A stretch of DNA of 17,123 nucleotides from Willaertia magna (GCA_902984215.1 CADWAF010001219.1:1-17123), one strand, 5' to 3'; shown: positions 8,867 to 17,123, numbered from the stretch's first letter. Notes: a model not told the origin generated them from the letters alone. Numbers and translations: made by a program.

Positions 8867-9078
8867 TGTTTGGTATTAATGTCAATATCCGTTAATAGGT
8901 TATTTTGTAATTTTTGTAATGTATATTTTTTCTTAACGTTACAATTATCTCCGGACTACTTCCACTTTGTACATCTAATCGTTAAATTTTTGTAAGCTTT
9001 TTACTGTTTCTTTCTACAGAACCCATGTCCGTACAATTGGTCTTAACAATAAAATTCGTTATTTTTCACAAAGAATAT
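8867..9078. other. convergent 3' intergenic gap
   Basis: These 212 bp separate the stop of the plus-strand RCC1-like gene from the stop of the minus-strand glycosyltransferase. The gap should hold both polyadenylation regions. I see no gene, repeat or clear structure in it. Confidence 0.5.
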
Positions 9079-10802
9079 TTAAAAATTCTTTAATTTCTTT
9101 TCTGTTTCTCTTTTCCTTCTCACTGCTCCTAAAGCATTAAAAACAATGTCATATAATTTAACTGCATCAACCTTTACATTGCAACTTTCTATGTAGACAG
9201 AAGAAGGAGCAAAGGTGCAATGTGTCACTTCTTGTTTTAATATTGGATAGTAATGAATATTTGGAAAACTAGAATGTACCATCTTTCCAAACTGATCGTG
9301 ACAGTCAAAGGTTTTCCCTCTATCTTTTGTGTCACATTTCGGGCCATAGAACAGCCAAGCGTCATCCTTTAAAAAAGCTCCCATATAACTGGCGCTCCCT
9401 TGGGTTGATATATAAGCGTCTAATTTATCAAACAGTTCCAATTGTTGATAGAAAGTTTTATCTTCTAATTTAATTTTAATAATCTTATATTCCTTTGGTA
9501 AATTTTCTTTAAAGTATTGAACTATTTCGTCAGTATTTTCAATAATATAACCTAACTGAGCTGTTGGAGGTTTTTGTTGGATGCCAATAAGAAACTGGAC
9601 ATTATCATCTTGTTTCTTTATAACTGCTCTGTCGTTACTTAAAAGGCCTAAATTATTGTAAATAAATTTCCTTAATAACGGGACTATAAATTCTCTCTTA
9701 TGAAAATCCAAAAAGTAAGAATGAGAATTTCCTCCAGCTAAAGAACTGAAACAACTTTCAATTACGGTACCATCTCCATTTGGAACTAAATGTTCATTGT
9801 TTTCTTCCTCTTGATTTCTACAAGGAGTATTTGTAATCGTCATACCCTTTCCCTTAATTGGACTACATTTTTGTAAAATTGGATGTTTCGTTAACATTCC
9901 AAACCATTTCATTGAAACACTTTCAGTTAAATCTTTTGGATATCCATAAGAGGCAATATTATGTTGATAAGCATCATCTAAAAACAAAATATTGTTGTCC
10001 ATAGACAGATTTTCTTGATATTGAAGTAATAATTGAAAAACTGGTAAAATGTTCTGTGAAAATTGTTAAGAGGGTTTATACCATTCTATAAACTTCTTTT
10101 AATTAACTTACCTCCATTATTGTATGACCAATATTACCTGCTGCATACCTATTTTTCCAATTTAATAATTTTTTACAATATAGTTACTTACCTCACTGTT
10201 AGAAAAGTTGGATCTTGATAAAAACTAAAGTTATTGGCAAATTTATATTCTTTAACCTTAGAAGATGGTATAATTTTAATTCTGACATCTCCTCTATCCG
10301 TTTCTTCTCTGCCTTGAACATTAAACCAAGGATGAGTATTATAATGTCCAGATTCATACTTCTTTTTATATAGACTATCATCCATAAATAAAACGAACTG
10401 ACCACTATTTAATATACAAACATTTGATAATTTACAGGCTGTAAATAAGGTTCTAGGGTGTGGATAATGTCTTGTACATCTAAAAGATCCACTAATTTCT
10501 TCTTTGTAGAAAAGTTCTTTAAATTGTTTAGTAAGCTTAGCCTTTCTTCCTTCATCTCTTTCACTAATGTTAACGATATAAGGTATATTATCTTTAGGCT
10601 CATATTTAAAATAGACAGCCTTTCCGAAGTTTAATTCTTCTTTTTTAAGTATGGAATTATTATACATATTGGATAGCCTACTACTGTTTAGGGAAGAATA
10701 AAGAAGGGTTAGTGAAATAAATAACACCACCGATACCATCAACACTGCCAAATACTTTTTGTTTTGAGCCGGAATTTCTATTAAGGAGGGAGTAACGGGC
10801 AT
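9079..10802 (-). CDS. GT61-like (DUF563) glycosyltransferase, type II membrane protein
   Basis: Three exons: 10802-10192, 10148-10112 (a 37-nt microexon) and 10053-9079, separated by introns of 43 and 58 nt, each with a GTAAGT donor. The product is 540 residues. A 16-residue cytoplasmic tail is followed by one membrane anchor (about 17-37), placing the catalytic part in the Golgi or ER lumen. Exon 1 carries FRCTRHYPHPRTLFTACKL and SNVCILNSGQFVLFMDD, like the Cys-rich start of GT61 enzymes. The microexon encodes YAAGNIGHTIME, the N-x-GH motif near residues 205-216. About 424-444 (FDKLDAYISTQGSASYMGAF) corresponds to the family's HGA-type segment, but with QGS instead of HGA. Family members transfer xylose, arabinose or GlcNAc to glycans or glycoproteins; the substrate here cannot be told. 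Confidence 0.8.
10054..10111 (-). other. intron 2 of GT61-like gene
   Basis: 58 nt, GTAAGT donor, TTTCACAG acceptor. Splicing joins ATG GAG | AAC ATT in phase 0, so ...GNIGHTIME runs into NILPVFQLLLQYQE and the long third exon. The ATG at 10002 is internal, not a start. Confidence 0.88.
10149..10191 (-). other. intron 1 of GT61-like gene
   Basis: 43 nt, GTAAGT donor, AAATAG acceptor. Splicing joins GTG AG|G TAT, continuing ...FLTVR into YAAGNIGH. Without it the frame stops at once. Confidence 0.85.
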
Positions 10803-10835
10803 TTTTTAGAAAACCACAGTAAGTTTTTTTTTTGA

Positions 10836-10955
10836 CTTTCAAAGAAGAAACAATGGGCTCTGTGGTTCGATCAATTAGCTAACGTGGATTATAAGTTGGA
10901 ATGTGGTTTCCCTGAGGACTTGTTCGGAGTGTTTAAGTTTTATAAAAATATCTAA
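10836..10955 (+). pseudogene. orphan coding-like fragment of high G+C
   Basis: An open frame from just after TGA 10833-10835 to TAA 10953-10955 reads as 39 residues, including WALWFDQLANVDYKLECGFP and EDLFGVFKFYKNI. It has no ATG in frame. About 45 percent of the bases in 10854-10933 are G or C by my count, far above the flanks, and it uses GTG, CTG, GAG and GAC codons that the neighbours avoid. It looks like the last exon, or a remnant, of a lost gene, possibly entered through the AG at 10841-10842. I do not recognise the family. It lies 33 bp from the divergent glycosyltransferase start. Confidence 0.4.
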
Positions 10956-11030
10956 CTGCCAATATAATCATCCTTCAAGAATGAAGTAAAATCAATAATA
11001 GCAAAGAAAACATACAAAAAGGAAAATTTA

Positions 11031-11243
11031 TTACAAAAAAAATAACATTTCAATTGTTTTTCTTTCTTTTTTTAAATAATTACGTTTTGTGTACTTTCTT
11101 TTAAAGTCATTTAAATTGTTACAACTATGAAATTTATAATTTACATAAGTTGTAACAGAAGATTGTGTTGATGTTTCTAATATGTTCGAAGGTGTTTTAA
11201 GGTAATAGTAAAGGGCATTTTTTGAAGTCCCATAAATTGTCAT
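11031..11243 (-). CDS. small hypothetical protein, doubtful
   Basis: A 70-residue frame from ATG 11243 to TAA at 11033-11031. Its middle (TPSNILETSTQSSVTTYVNY) has a mixed composition rather than the Lys/Asn/Phe bias of random A+T-rich frames; the end is Lys-rich and finishes in an Met-Leu-Phe-Phe-Leu tail. No family is recognised, and there is no signal peptide or membrane segment. It could equally be an exon of a decayed gene. The region 10956-11456 holds nothing else I can support except a small perfect dyad near 11341-11358 (AACATAA / TTATGTT). Confidence 0.3.
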   Translation of the reverse strand: MTIYGTSKNALYYYLKTPSNILETSTQSSVTTYVNYKFHSCNNLNDFKRKYTKRNYLKKERKTIEMLFFL

Positions 11244-11456
11244 TATATTTTATGCAAAAATTGAACGGTGTGATCAACAGAATTCCCGCCAATATTTTTA
11301 CGGCAATTATTTTGTAATTTTAAACATATTTTAGAAAATAAACATAAGTTTTATGTTATAATTGATAAAAATACTTTTATTTAGTTTATTTATTATATAC
11401 AAAGTGTTATGAAAATGATTTATTCAAAATAAAATAAACTGAGCTTTGTTACATAG

Positions 11457-11498
11457 TTTTAATAAAAAGTGCGTTAATTTTAATAAAAAGTGCGTTAA
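11457..11498 (+). repeat. 21-bp direct repeat at array start
   Basis: TTTTAATAAAAAGTGCGTTAA occurs twice back to back (11457-11477 and 11478-11498) at the left edge of the tandem array, and once at the start of the second unit (14141-14161). It marks the unit boundary. The extra copy may be a footprint of the duplication or the remnant of a preceding unit. Confidence 0.8.
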
Positions 11499-11703
11499 CC
11501 AATTTAGATATTTTTTTTTCACTACAAATTAACAGTAGTAAACAATGTTTTAGCTCTTAGACCAACCAAAAATTGAGTGTTAATAAAAATAAATAGACAA
11601 ACTGTTACAATTTTTAAATGAAACACTTTAATATTAATAGTACAAATATATAAACTGTTACAATTTCTTTGATCTAACAAAAGTAGTAAAAGCAACTGTT
11701 CTT

Positions 11704-12562
11704 CTATTTATAGATACTACTTTTAATATTCCTTCTGTTCTTTGTTTCTTCATCAATATGTTCAGAGGCAGTTTTATTAGTTAAAATAGTATTTATTTTT
11801 TCTGCAGAAATTTGATATTCTTTTAAATTATTAAAAAAACTATTACAAAAATAATTTAATTTAATTTTATTAAAAAAATTCAAATTCATCTTCATCTTCA
11901 TGCTTTATTTTAGTGTCATAAGTAAAATGTATTATAACGTCATTAAATTCAGTATCTAAAATAAAAGAAATATTTTTCACTTATAAAAGATATTGAGTAA
12001 CAATATAATTATTTTTTATTTGAGTAGAATTAGTGATAATTTGTTGACTCTAATTATTAAATATATTTAATATAGAGAGATAAAACTTAAATCTATATCT
12101 AATACAAAAAACCTTATATTTAATACCATGTTTAGTAATTGTTCTATTAAAATAAAAAAAAGAAATACTTAATATACTTTGAAACATCATTTAAAATATT
12201 TTTTGTTCAAGACATTAATATTCAATATAATTTCTTTTATTAATACCTTTTAATTTAAGCATTCTATTGATTTTTACTTTAGTATACTTAATAAATACTT
12301 GAAATGATTTTGTAATAAAATTTTTTTTATTTTTATATAAATCATTATATATAATAGAAAAAAACTAAATTCTTAGTAAATTATGTTCTATAATAATATT
12401 TTTGAAATTATATTTTAATAAAGTTTCTTGTTTTAGATTTTGAATTGGAAGGTTGTTGTAGTGGTTAGTTGTTGTTAAAATAATTGAATTATTATCAAAT
12501 ATATTAATATCACCTTCATCTAAGATAGTTTTAATTATGAATACTTATTGTTTTGTATTCAT
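11704..12562 (-). pseudogene. repeat ORF a, copy A, decayed
   Basis: From ATG 12562-12560 the frame runs with coding-like sequence, interrupted only by TAA or TAG (for example TAA at codon 6, TAG 12367-12365, TAA 11983-11981) for about 225 codons. It then needs a one-base shift in a run of seven T (minus strand) after an EDEDEFEF motif. After the shift the last 60 or so codons are open to TAG at 11706-11704 (YQISAEKINTILTNKTASEH in this part). Copy B has CAG at the first of the latter two stops and CAA at the second, and copy A keeps CAA at 12301-12299 where B has TAA. The protein would be about 285 residues, soluble, with an acidic patch. I recognise no family. Confidence 0.65.
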
Positions 12563-12610
12563 TATATTTATTTAAATATGGTTAACAAAAAGAGAGTAAT
12601 AAATTATTCA

Positions 12611-12697
12611 TTTTATAGCTATTTTTTTGTAAACAAAAATTATTATTTTCTACCAAAACACGCTTGCTAGTGGTAAAAGTTGGTTAAATGTAAATTT
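12611..12697. promoter_or_regulatory. invariant block between divergent repeat ORFs a and b, copy A
   Basis: About 87 bp are identical in copy B (15085-15171) although the flanks differ by many transitions. The block contains the richest G+C word of the unit (CACGCTTGCTAGTGG). It lies upstream of both ORF a and ORF b, where a shared promoter or origin would be. To its right is a perfect 10-bp inverted repeat, TTTACTACTA/TAGTAGTAAA (12774-12801), whose right arm has one A-to-G difference in copy B. Confidence 0.4.
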
Positions 12698-12936
12698 TTA
12701 GTGAAAATCTTTTTCAAAAATTTATTTTTTTTTAAATTCAAACCTTCAATTTGAATTTAATCATATATAACTGTTTACTACTACTTTAAGATAGTAGTAA
12801 ATAGTGGAGACCTACTAATTATTAATTGAACCTTTGATTGAAAAAAATAAAAATTTTCAGAAAAGATTTTATAGTATAGTAATTTAATAAAGAGTTTGCA
12901 ATTTTTTAGTATGGTTTTTCATTTTTTGTGAAAAAT

Positions 12937-13720
12937 ATGGTGTATATTATGGGTTTTAAAAAATATACTTTATTTCTATTCCAAACAAAAGAATTTGATC
13001 TAAACAAACTAAACTAAACAAACCAAACAAATCAAAATAATCATCTTCCATTAAATAATTTTAATCCATTATTTACTTTTAATTCCCAAACAAATAATTC
13101 ATCAATTAATTCATAAACAAATAATTTCCTACCAATACTTAATCCAAAAATCAAATAAAAAAAATCAACAAAACAATTAGAAAAAGCTAAATAAACAGAA
13201 GTGAAAATTTAATGTTTATTAAATTATTATAAAGAACATTTTTTTGTTTTAGAAATTTCAGAATATTAAAAAAATTATAGTTATTCTTTTAGATAATAAT
13301 AATAAAGTAGAAATTGAATTAAGATAAAATAAAATTTTAAAAAATTAACAAACACAACGACAACATATTAATAATTTTAAAACATATGACCAACTTTTAA
13401 AATAAAAATAAAAAAGAAAAGTAAATGATGATGAAGAAGAATTAATTAATAAAAAAAAAATAACAAAATAAAATTATTTACAAAATAAAATTATTTACAA
13501 AATAAAATTATTAATTATTTAAAATTTTTAAATTATAAAAAAAAACTTTAATTGTTAGTTATGAAAATAATAAAAAAAGAATTTATATAGAAAACTGGAA
13601 AGAATTAGAAGAAGAAATAAAATTAAATTTTAAAATTAATAATTTTTATTTATTAGACAGTAAAATTATGAAATTAATGAAAATTTATTTTATTGTTATT
13701 TCTACAATAATTTGTTCAAC
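12937..13720 (+). pseudogene. repeat ORF b, copy A, decayed
   Basis: ATG 12937 opens a frame with a short hydrophobic start and an Asn/Gln/Thr-rich segment, interrupted by TAA at 13015-13017 (CAA in copy B) and further TAAs. A 438-bp internal deletion joins the part near 13300 directly to the Glu/Gln/Lys-rich coil (KVEIELR, QRQHINNFKTYDQLL). It ends beyond a stretch reading KKRIYIENWKELEEEIKLNF near 13570-13630. A 17-bp tandem repeat (13463-13512, three copies) lies in it. Function unknown. Confidence 0.55.
13463..13512 (+). repeat. 17-bp minisatellite in copy A
   Basis: ACAAAATAAAATTATTT is repeated about three times in tandem (the last copy lacks its final base); copy B has two (from 16375). 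It lies within decayed ORF b. It is a simple length polymorphism between the units and not a CRISPR array, since there are no spacers. Confidence 0.85.
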
Positions 13721-14127
13721 TTTTTATAACATTTTTAATCTTTTTTTAGTTCTGTTTAGATTTTGTAATTGTATTGTGTTGTAAAAATTTTTATATTTAT
13801 AAGTATTATCCATTAATAATATTGTATTATTTGTTAATAATTGATTTATTTTTGAATTAAATAAAACACTTATATCGTTAGTTTATTATGATATTTAATT
13901 ATTATATATTGTATTATTCTATTTAAATCAATTACAACTTGAGCAATTAATAAATGAATAGTTTTATTTGAAATATTAGTTGAATAATTTAAATTAAAAT
14001 TAATTTCATTACTAAATGAAACAATTAAAATAAATAAGATATATCTTATTTCTAAAGATAATATTTTTTTTGAAATTCCAAATAATTCTTTATAATAATA
14101 ACTTTGTGCATAATTAATTATCTACAT
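13600..14127 (-). pseudogene. repeat ORF c, copy A, decayed
   Basis: ATG 14127-14125 is followed at once by TAG, then by an open frame matching copy B, but with 90 bp (30 codons) missing at about 13964. Past 13880 it shifts frame as in copy B. It runs antisense into the 3' part of ORF b. Family unknown. Confidence 0.5.
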
Positions 14128-14267
14128 AATTACTAATAAGTTTTAATAAAAAGTGCGTTAACTAATTTAGACATTTTTTTTTCACTATAAATTAGCAGTA
14201 GTAAACAATGGTTTAGCTCTTAGACCAATCAAAAATTGAGTGTTAATAAAAATAAATAGATAAACTG

Positions 14268-15036
14268 TTACAGTTCTGCAGAAATTTGATATTCTTTTAA
14301 ATTATTAAAAAAACTATTACAAAAATAATTTAATTTAATTTTATTAAAAAAATTCAAATTCATCTTCATCTTCATGCTTTATTTTAGTATCATAAGTAAA
14401 ATGCATTATAACTTCATTAGATTCAGTATCTAAAATAAAAGAAATATTTTTCACTTGTAAAAGATATTGAGTAACAATATAATTATTTTTTATTTGAGTA
14501 GAATTAGTGATAATTTGTTGACTCTAATTATCAAATATATTTAATATAAGAAGATAAAACTTAAAAATATATCCAATACCAAGAACCTTATATTTAATAC
14601 CATGTTTAGTAATTGTTCTATTAGAATGAAAAAAAGAAATACTTAATATACTTTGAAACATTATTTAAAATATTTTTTGTTCAAGACATTAATATTCAAT
14701 ATAATTTCTTTTATTAATACCTCCTAATTTAAGTATTCTATTGATTTTTACTCTAGCACACTTAGTAAATACTTAAAATAATCTTGTAATAAAATCTTTT
14801 TCACTTTCACATAAATCATCATATGTAATAGAAAAAGACTGAATTCTTAGTAAATTATGTTCTATAATAATATTTTTGAAATTATATTTTAATAAAGTTT
14901 CTTGTTTTAGATTTTGAATTGGAAGGTTGTTGTAGTGGTTAGTTATTGTTAAAATAATTGAATTATTATCAAATATATTAATATCATCTTCATCTAAAAT
15001 AGTTTTAGTTATAAATATTTATTGTTTTGTATTCAT
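14268..15036 (-). pseudogene. repeat ORF a, copy B, decayed and truncated
   Basis: From ATG 15036-15034 about 230 codons are colinear with copy A without any indel. Interruptions are only TAA (15021-15019, 14775-14773, 14691-14689, 14667-14665) and TAG (14526-14524); no TGA occurs. Segments such as NHYNNLPIQNLKQETLLKYN and LCESEKDFITRLF look like ordinary protein. The run of seven T after EDEDEFEF shifts the frame exactly as in copy A. A 189-bp deletion then fuses the frame after ISAE to a new TAA at 14270-14268, removing the C-terminus. Family unknown. Confidence 0.65.
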
Positions 15037-15411
15037 TATATTTATTTAAATATGGTTAACAAAAAGAAAGTAATAAATCATTCATTTTATAGCTATTTTT
15101 TTGTAAACAAAAATTATTATTTTCTACCAAAACACGCTTGCTAGTGGTAAAAGTTGGTTAAATGTAAATTTCTAGTGAAAATCTTTTTCAAAAATTTATT
15201 TTTTTTTAAATTTAAACCTTCAATTTGAATTTGATCATATATAATTGTTTACTACTACTTTAAGATAGTAGTGAATAGTGGAGACCTATTAATTACTAAT
15301 TGAACCTTTGATTAAAAAAAAATAAAAATTTTCAGGAAAGATTTTATAGTATAGTAATTTAATAAAGAGTCTGCAATTTTTTAGTATGGTTTTTCATTTT
15401 TTGTGAAAAAT

Positions 15412-16600
15412 ATGGTATATATTATGGGTTTTAAAAAATATACTTTATTTCTATTCCAAACAAAAGAATTTAATCTAAACAAACCAAACCAAACAAACCA
15501 AACAAATCAAAATAATCATCTTCCATTAAATAATTTTAATCCATTATTTACTTTTAATTCCCAAACAAATAATTCATCAATTAATTCATAAACAAATAAT
15601 TTCCTACCAATACTTAATCCAAAAATCAAATAAAAAAAATCAACAAAACAATTAGAAAAATCTAAATAAACAGAAGTGAAAATTTAATGTTTATTAAATT
15701 ATTATAAAGAATATTTTTTTGTTTTAGAAATTTCAGAATATTTAAAAAATTATAGTTATTCTTTTACAAAAGAATAATGTAAAAATAAAATTAAAAATTT
15801 AAAACAAAAATTATCTCAAAATATTATTAAATTTATAAAACAACCATTATAAATAATAAAGTAAATTTATTTATTAAATTAAAATCTAATGTTGTAGCAG
15901 AAGAAAAAATATAAAATTTAACTTTAACTACAATTCATAGAATTAATTTTAAAGATAAAAAAGAAATTGTTAAAATTAAAATTATTAAAAATATTAAAGT
16001 TCCATTAATGTATAAGGTAATGAATGAAGAGATATTATTAGATTATAATTTTATAGCTTGGAATATAATTTTTTTAAAAAAAACAACACCATATAAACCT
16101 AGTAATAACTTTTTTAAAAATTTGAATGAAATGTTAATAAAAATTTTATTATTTTAACATCTAATATTCAAGAAATGTCAAAAAATGATTTAATGGAATA
16201 GATAGATAATAATAATAAAGTAGAAATTGAATTAAGATAAAATAAAATTTTAAAAAATTAACAAACACAACGACAACATATTAATAATTTTAAAACATAT
16301 GACCAACTTTTAAAATAAAAATAAAAAGGAAAAGTAAATGATGATGAAGAAGAATTAATTAATAGAAAAAAATAACAAAATAAAATTATTTACAAAATAA
16401 AATTATTAATTATTTAAAATTTTTAAATTATAAAAAAAAACTTTAATTGTTAGTTATGAAAATAATAAAAAAAGAATTTATATAGAAAACTGGAAAGAAT
16501 TAGAAGAAGGAATAAAATTAAATTTTAAAATTAATAATTTTTATTTATTAGACAGTAAAATTATGAAATTAATGAAAATTTATTTTATTGTTATTTCTAT
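15412..16600 (+). pseudogene. repeat ORF b, copy B, decayed
   Basis: This is the fuller copy of ORF b, of roughly 400 codons. From ATG 15412 come MGFKKYTLFLFQTKEF, an Asn/Gln-rich stretch, then segments interrupted only by TAA through EISEYLKNYSYSF (about 15728-15766). Then, after frame changes near 15850 and 16150, come IHRINFKDKKEIVKI, NEEILLDYNFIAWN, a Glu/Gln/Lys coil (MSKNDLME to QRQHINNF) and YIENWKELEEGIKLNF. Stops inside the open parts are TAA or TAG at places where Gln suits the context. At least two frameshifts make it a pseudogene. No known domain was recognised. Confidence 0.55.
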
Positions 16601-17112
16601 AATAATTTGTTCAACTTTTTATAACATTTTTAATCTTTTTTTAGTTCCGTTTAGATTTTATAATTATATTGTGTTGTAAAATTTTTTATATTTATAAGTA
16701 TTATCCACTAATAATATTGTATCATTTGTTAATAATTGATTTATTTTTGAATTAAATAAAACACTTATATTGTTAGTTTATTATGATATTTAATTATTAT
16801 ATATTGTATTATTCTATTTAAATCAATTACAACTTGAGCAATTAATAAATGAATAGTTTTATTATATTTATAATAACTTATCTGATTAATAGTTGAATGT
16901 TGTATTTTAAAATGTATATAATTATAAGCACTTAATATGGAATGACTTAAATTTGAAATATTAGTTGAATAATTTAAATTAAAATTAATTTCATTACTAA
17001 ATGAAACAATTAAAATAAATAAAATATATCTTATTTCTAAAGATAATATTTTTTTTGAAATTCCAAATAATTCTTTATAATAATAACTTTGTGTATAACT
17101 AATTATCTACAT
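16600..17112 (-). pseudogene. repeat ORF c, copy B, decayed
   Basis: From ATG 17112-17110, codon 2 is TAG, and then about 113 codons are free of stops down to TAA 16767-16765. This is long for such A+T-rich sequence (for example LFGISKKILSLEIRYILFIL, with a hydrophobic segment that may be a membrane helix, and INQISYYKYNKTIHLLIAQV). After a one-base shift the next frame continues (LFNSKINQLLTNDTILLVDN, then GTKKRLKML), with further TAAs. It overlaps the end of ORF b on the other strand. I recognise no family. Confidence 0.5.
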
Positions 17113-17123
17113 AATTACTAATA

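Larger units (their letters stand above)
11478..14140 (+). repeat. tandem repeat unit, copy A (2663 bp)
   Basis: Copy A matches 14141-17123 over its whole length in the same orientation. Relative to copy B it lacks 438 bp (B 15767-16204) and 90 bp (B 16861-16950), and has 189 bp that B lacks (A about 11610-11798) plus one extra 17-bp minisatellite repeat. Between 11881 and 12960 I counted about 51 transitions against 4 transversions, and one 1-nt length change in an A run. The unit carries three decayed reading frames: a (minus), b (plus) and c (minus). No terminal inverted repeats, transposase or reverse transcriptase motifs were recognised. Confidence 0.93.
14141..17123 (+). repeat. tandem repeat unit, copy B (to window end)
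   Basis: This is the second unit, 2983 bp. It ends in ...ATTACTAATA, which in copy A (about 14129-14138) is followed by AG and then the next unit's TTTTAATAAAAAGTGCG. The window therefore stops about two bases short of a unit boundary, and a third unit may follow. B keeps more G+C than A in the densest mutated patch (14721-14841). It is the better copy for reading frames b and c; frame a is truncated at its 3' end by the 189-bp deletion. Confidence 0.93.

Noticed and set aside
10199..10603. Two short minus-strand frames
   Set aside because: They overlap exon 1 of the GT61-like gene in another frame, and the gene's own frame has clear family motifs.
10864..10872. GGTTCGATC, resembling the T-arm of a tRNA
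   Set aside because: No matching acceptor, D or anticodon stems could be found around it, and it sits inside a clean coding-like frame.
13463..13512. Short regular repeats as a CRISPR-like array
   Set aside because: Direct 17-bp tandem copies without spacers in a eukaryotic sequence; a simple minisatellite.
15676..15727. Intron GTGAAA...TTTTAG in repeat ORF b
   Set aside because: The donor is poor and the frame continues through it with coding-like sequence and a single TAA, so no intron is needed.
11478..17123. A genuinely reassigned genetic code (TAA/TAG = Gln) for the repeat ORFs
   Set aside because: Not adopted as the main reading: both copies share the same frameshift in a run of seven T in ORF a, ORF b needs further shifts, many copy differences change amino acids (for example Asp to Asn, Cys to Tyr), and the rest of the window uses TAA as stop. 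It is kept as an alternative in the findings.

Overview
The window is nuclear eukaryotic DNA, very A+T-rich, with short introns of about 43-58 nt that have GTAAGT/GTAAAT-type donors and AG acceptors. Asn-rich insertions interrupt conserved domains and AAA/AAAA often precedes start codons. Together with the gene families present this suggests a compact-genome dictyostelid-type amoebozoan. That is an inference from style, not a database match. The left two thirds clearly uses the standard genetic code (TAA, TAG and TGA all end genes).

Left region, 1-8866: a local family of RCC1-like (beta-propeller repeat) genes. A head-to-head pair (minus 975-443, plus 1193-2539) shares one phase-1 intron and one promoter interval. 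The minus copy has lost its middle and carries stop codons. A third, decayed copy lies at 2643-3145 on the plus strand. Two further members stand 20 bp apart at 6184-7392 and 7413-8866; the second is one gene of three exons. Between them lie a fragment of a strictosidine synthase/APMAP-like gene (3470-3330, minus), a two-exon MRH-domain membrane protein of the Atg27/mannose-6-phosphate-receptor type (4342-3514, minus) and an SDR39U1-type epimerase (4826-6049, plus). The edge at 1-135 holds the tail of another gene.

Middle, 8867-11456: a three-exon type II membrane GT61-like glycosyltransferase (10802-9079, minus, with a 37-nt microexon), an orphan coding-like fragment of unusually high G+C (10836-10955) and a weak 70-residue ORF. 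Nothing else is evident.

Right region, 11457-17123: two tandem copies of a 2.7-3.0 kb unit. Each unit holds three decayed reading frames (a on minus, b on plus, c on minus) that I cannot assign to a family. In long stretches the only interruptions are TAA or TAG. At four positions one copy has CAA/CAG where the other has TAA/TAG. Over about 1,080 aligned bases I counted by eye about 51 transitions, 4 transversions and a single 1-nt indel. This is the signature of C-to-T (deamination or RIP-like) hypermutation of a duplicated element. It can also be read as glutamine-coding TAA/TAG, but a frameshift shared by both copies argues against that. The window ends about two bases short of the unit boundary, so the array may continue. 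This repeat is the most unusual content of the window.
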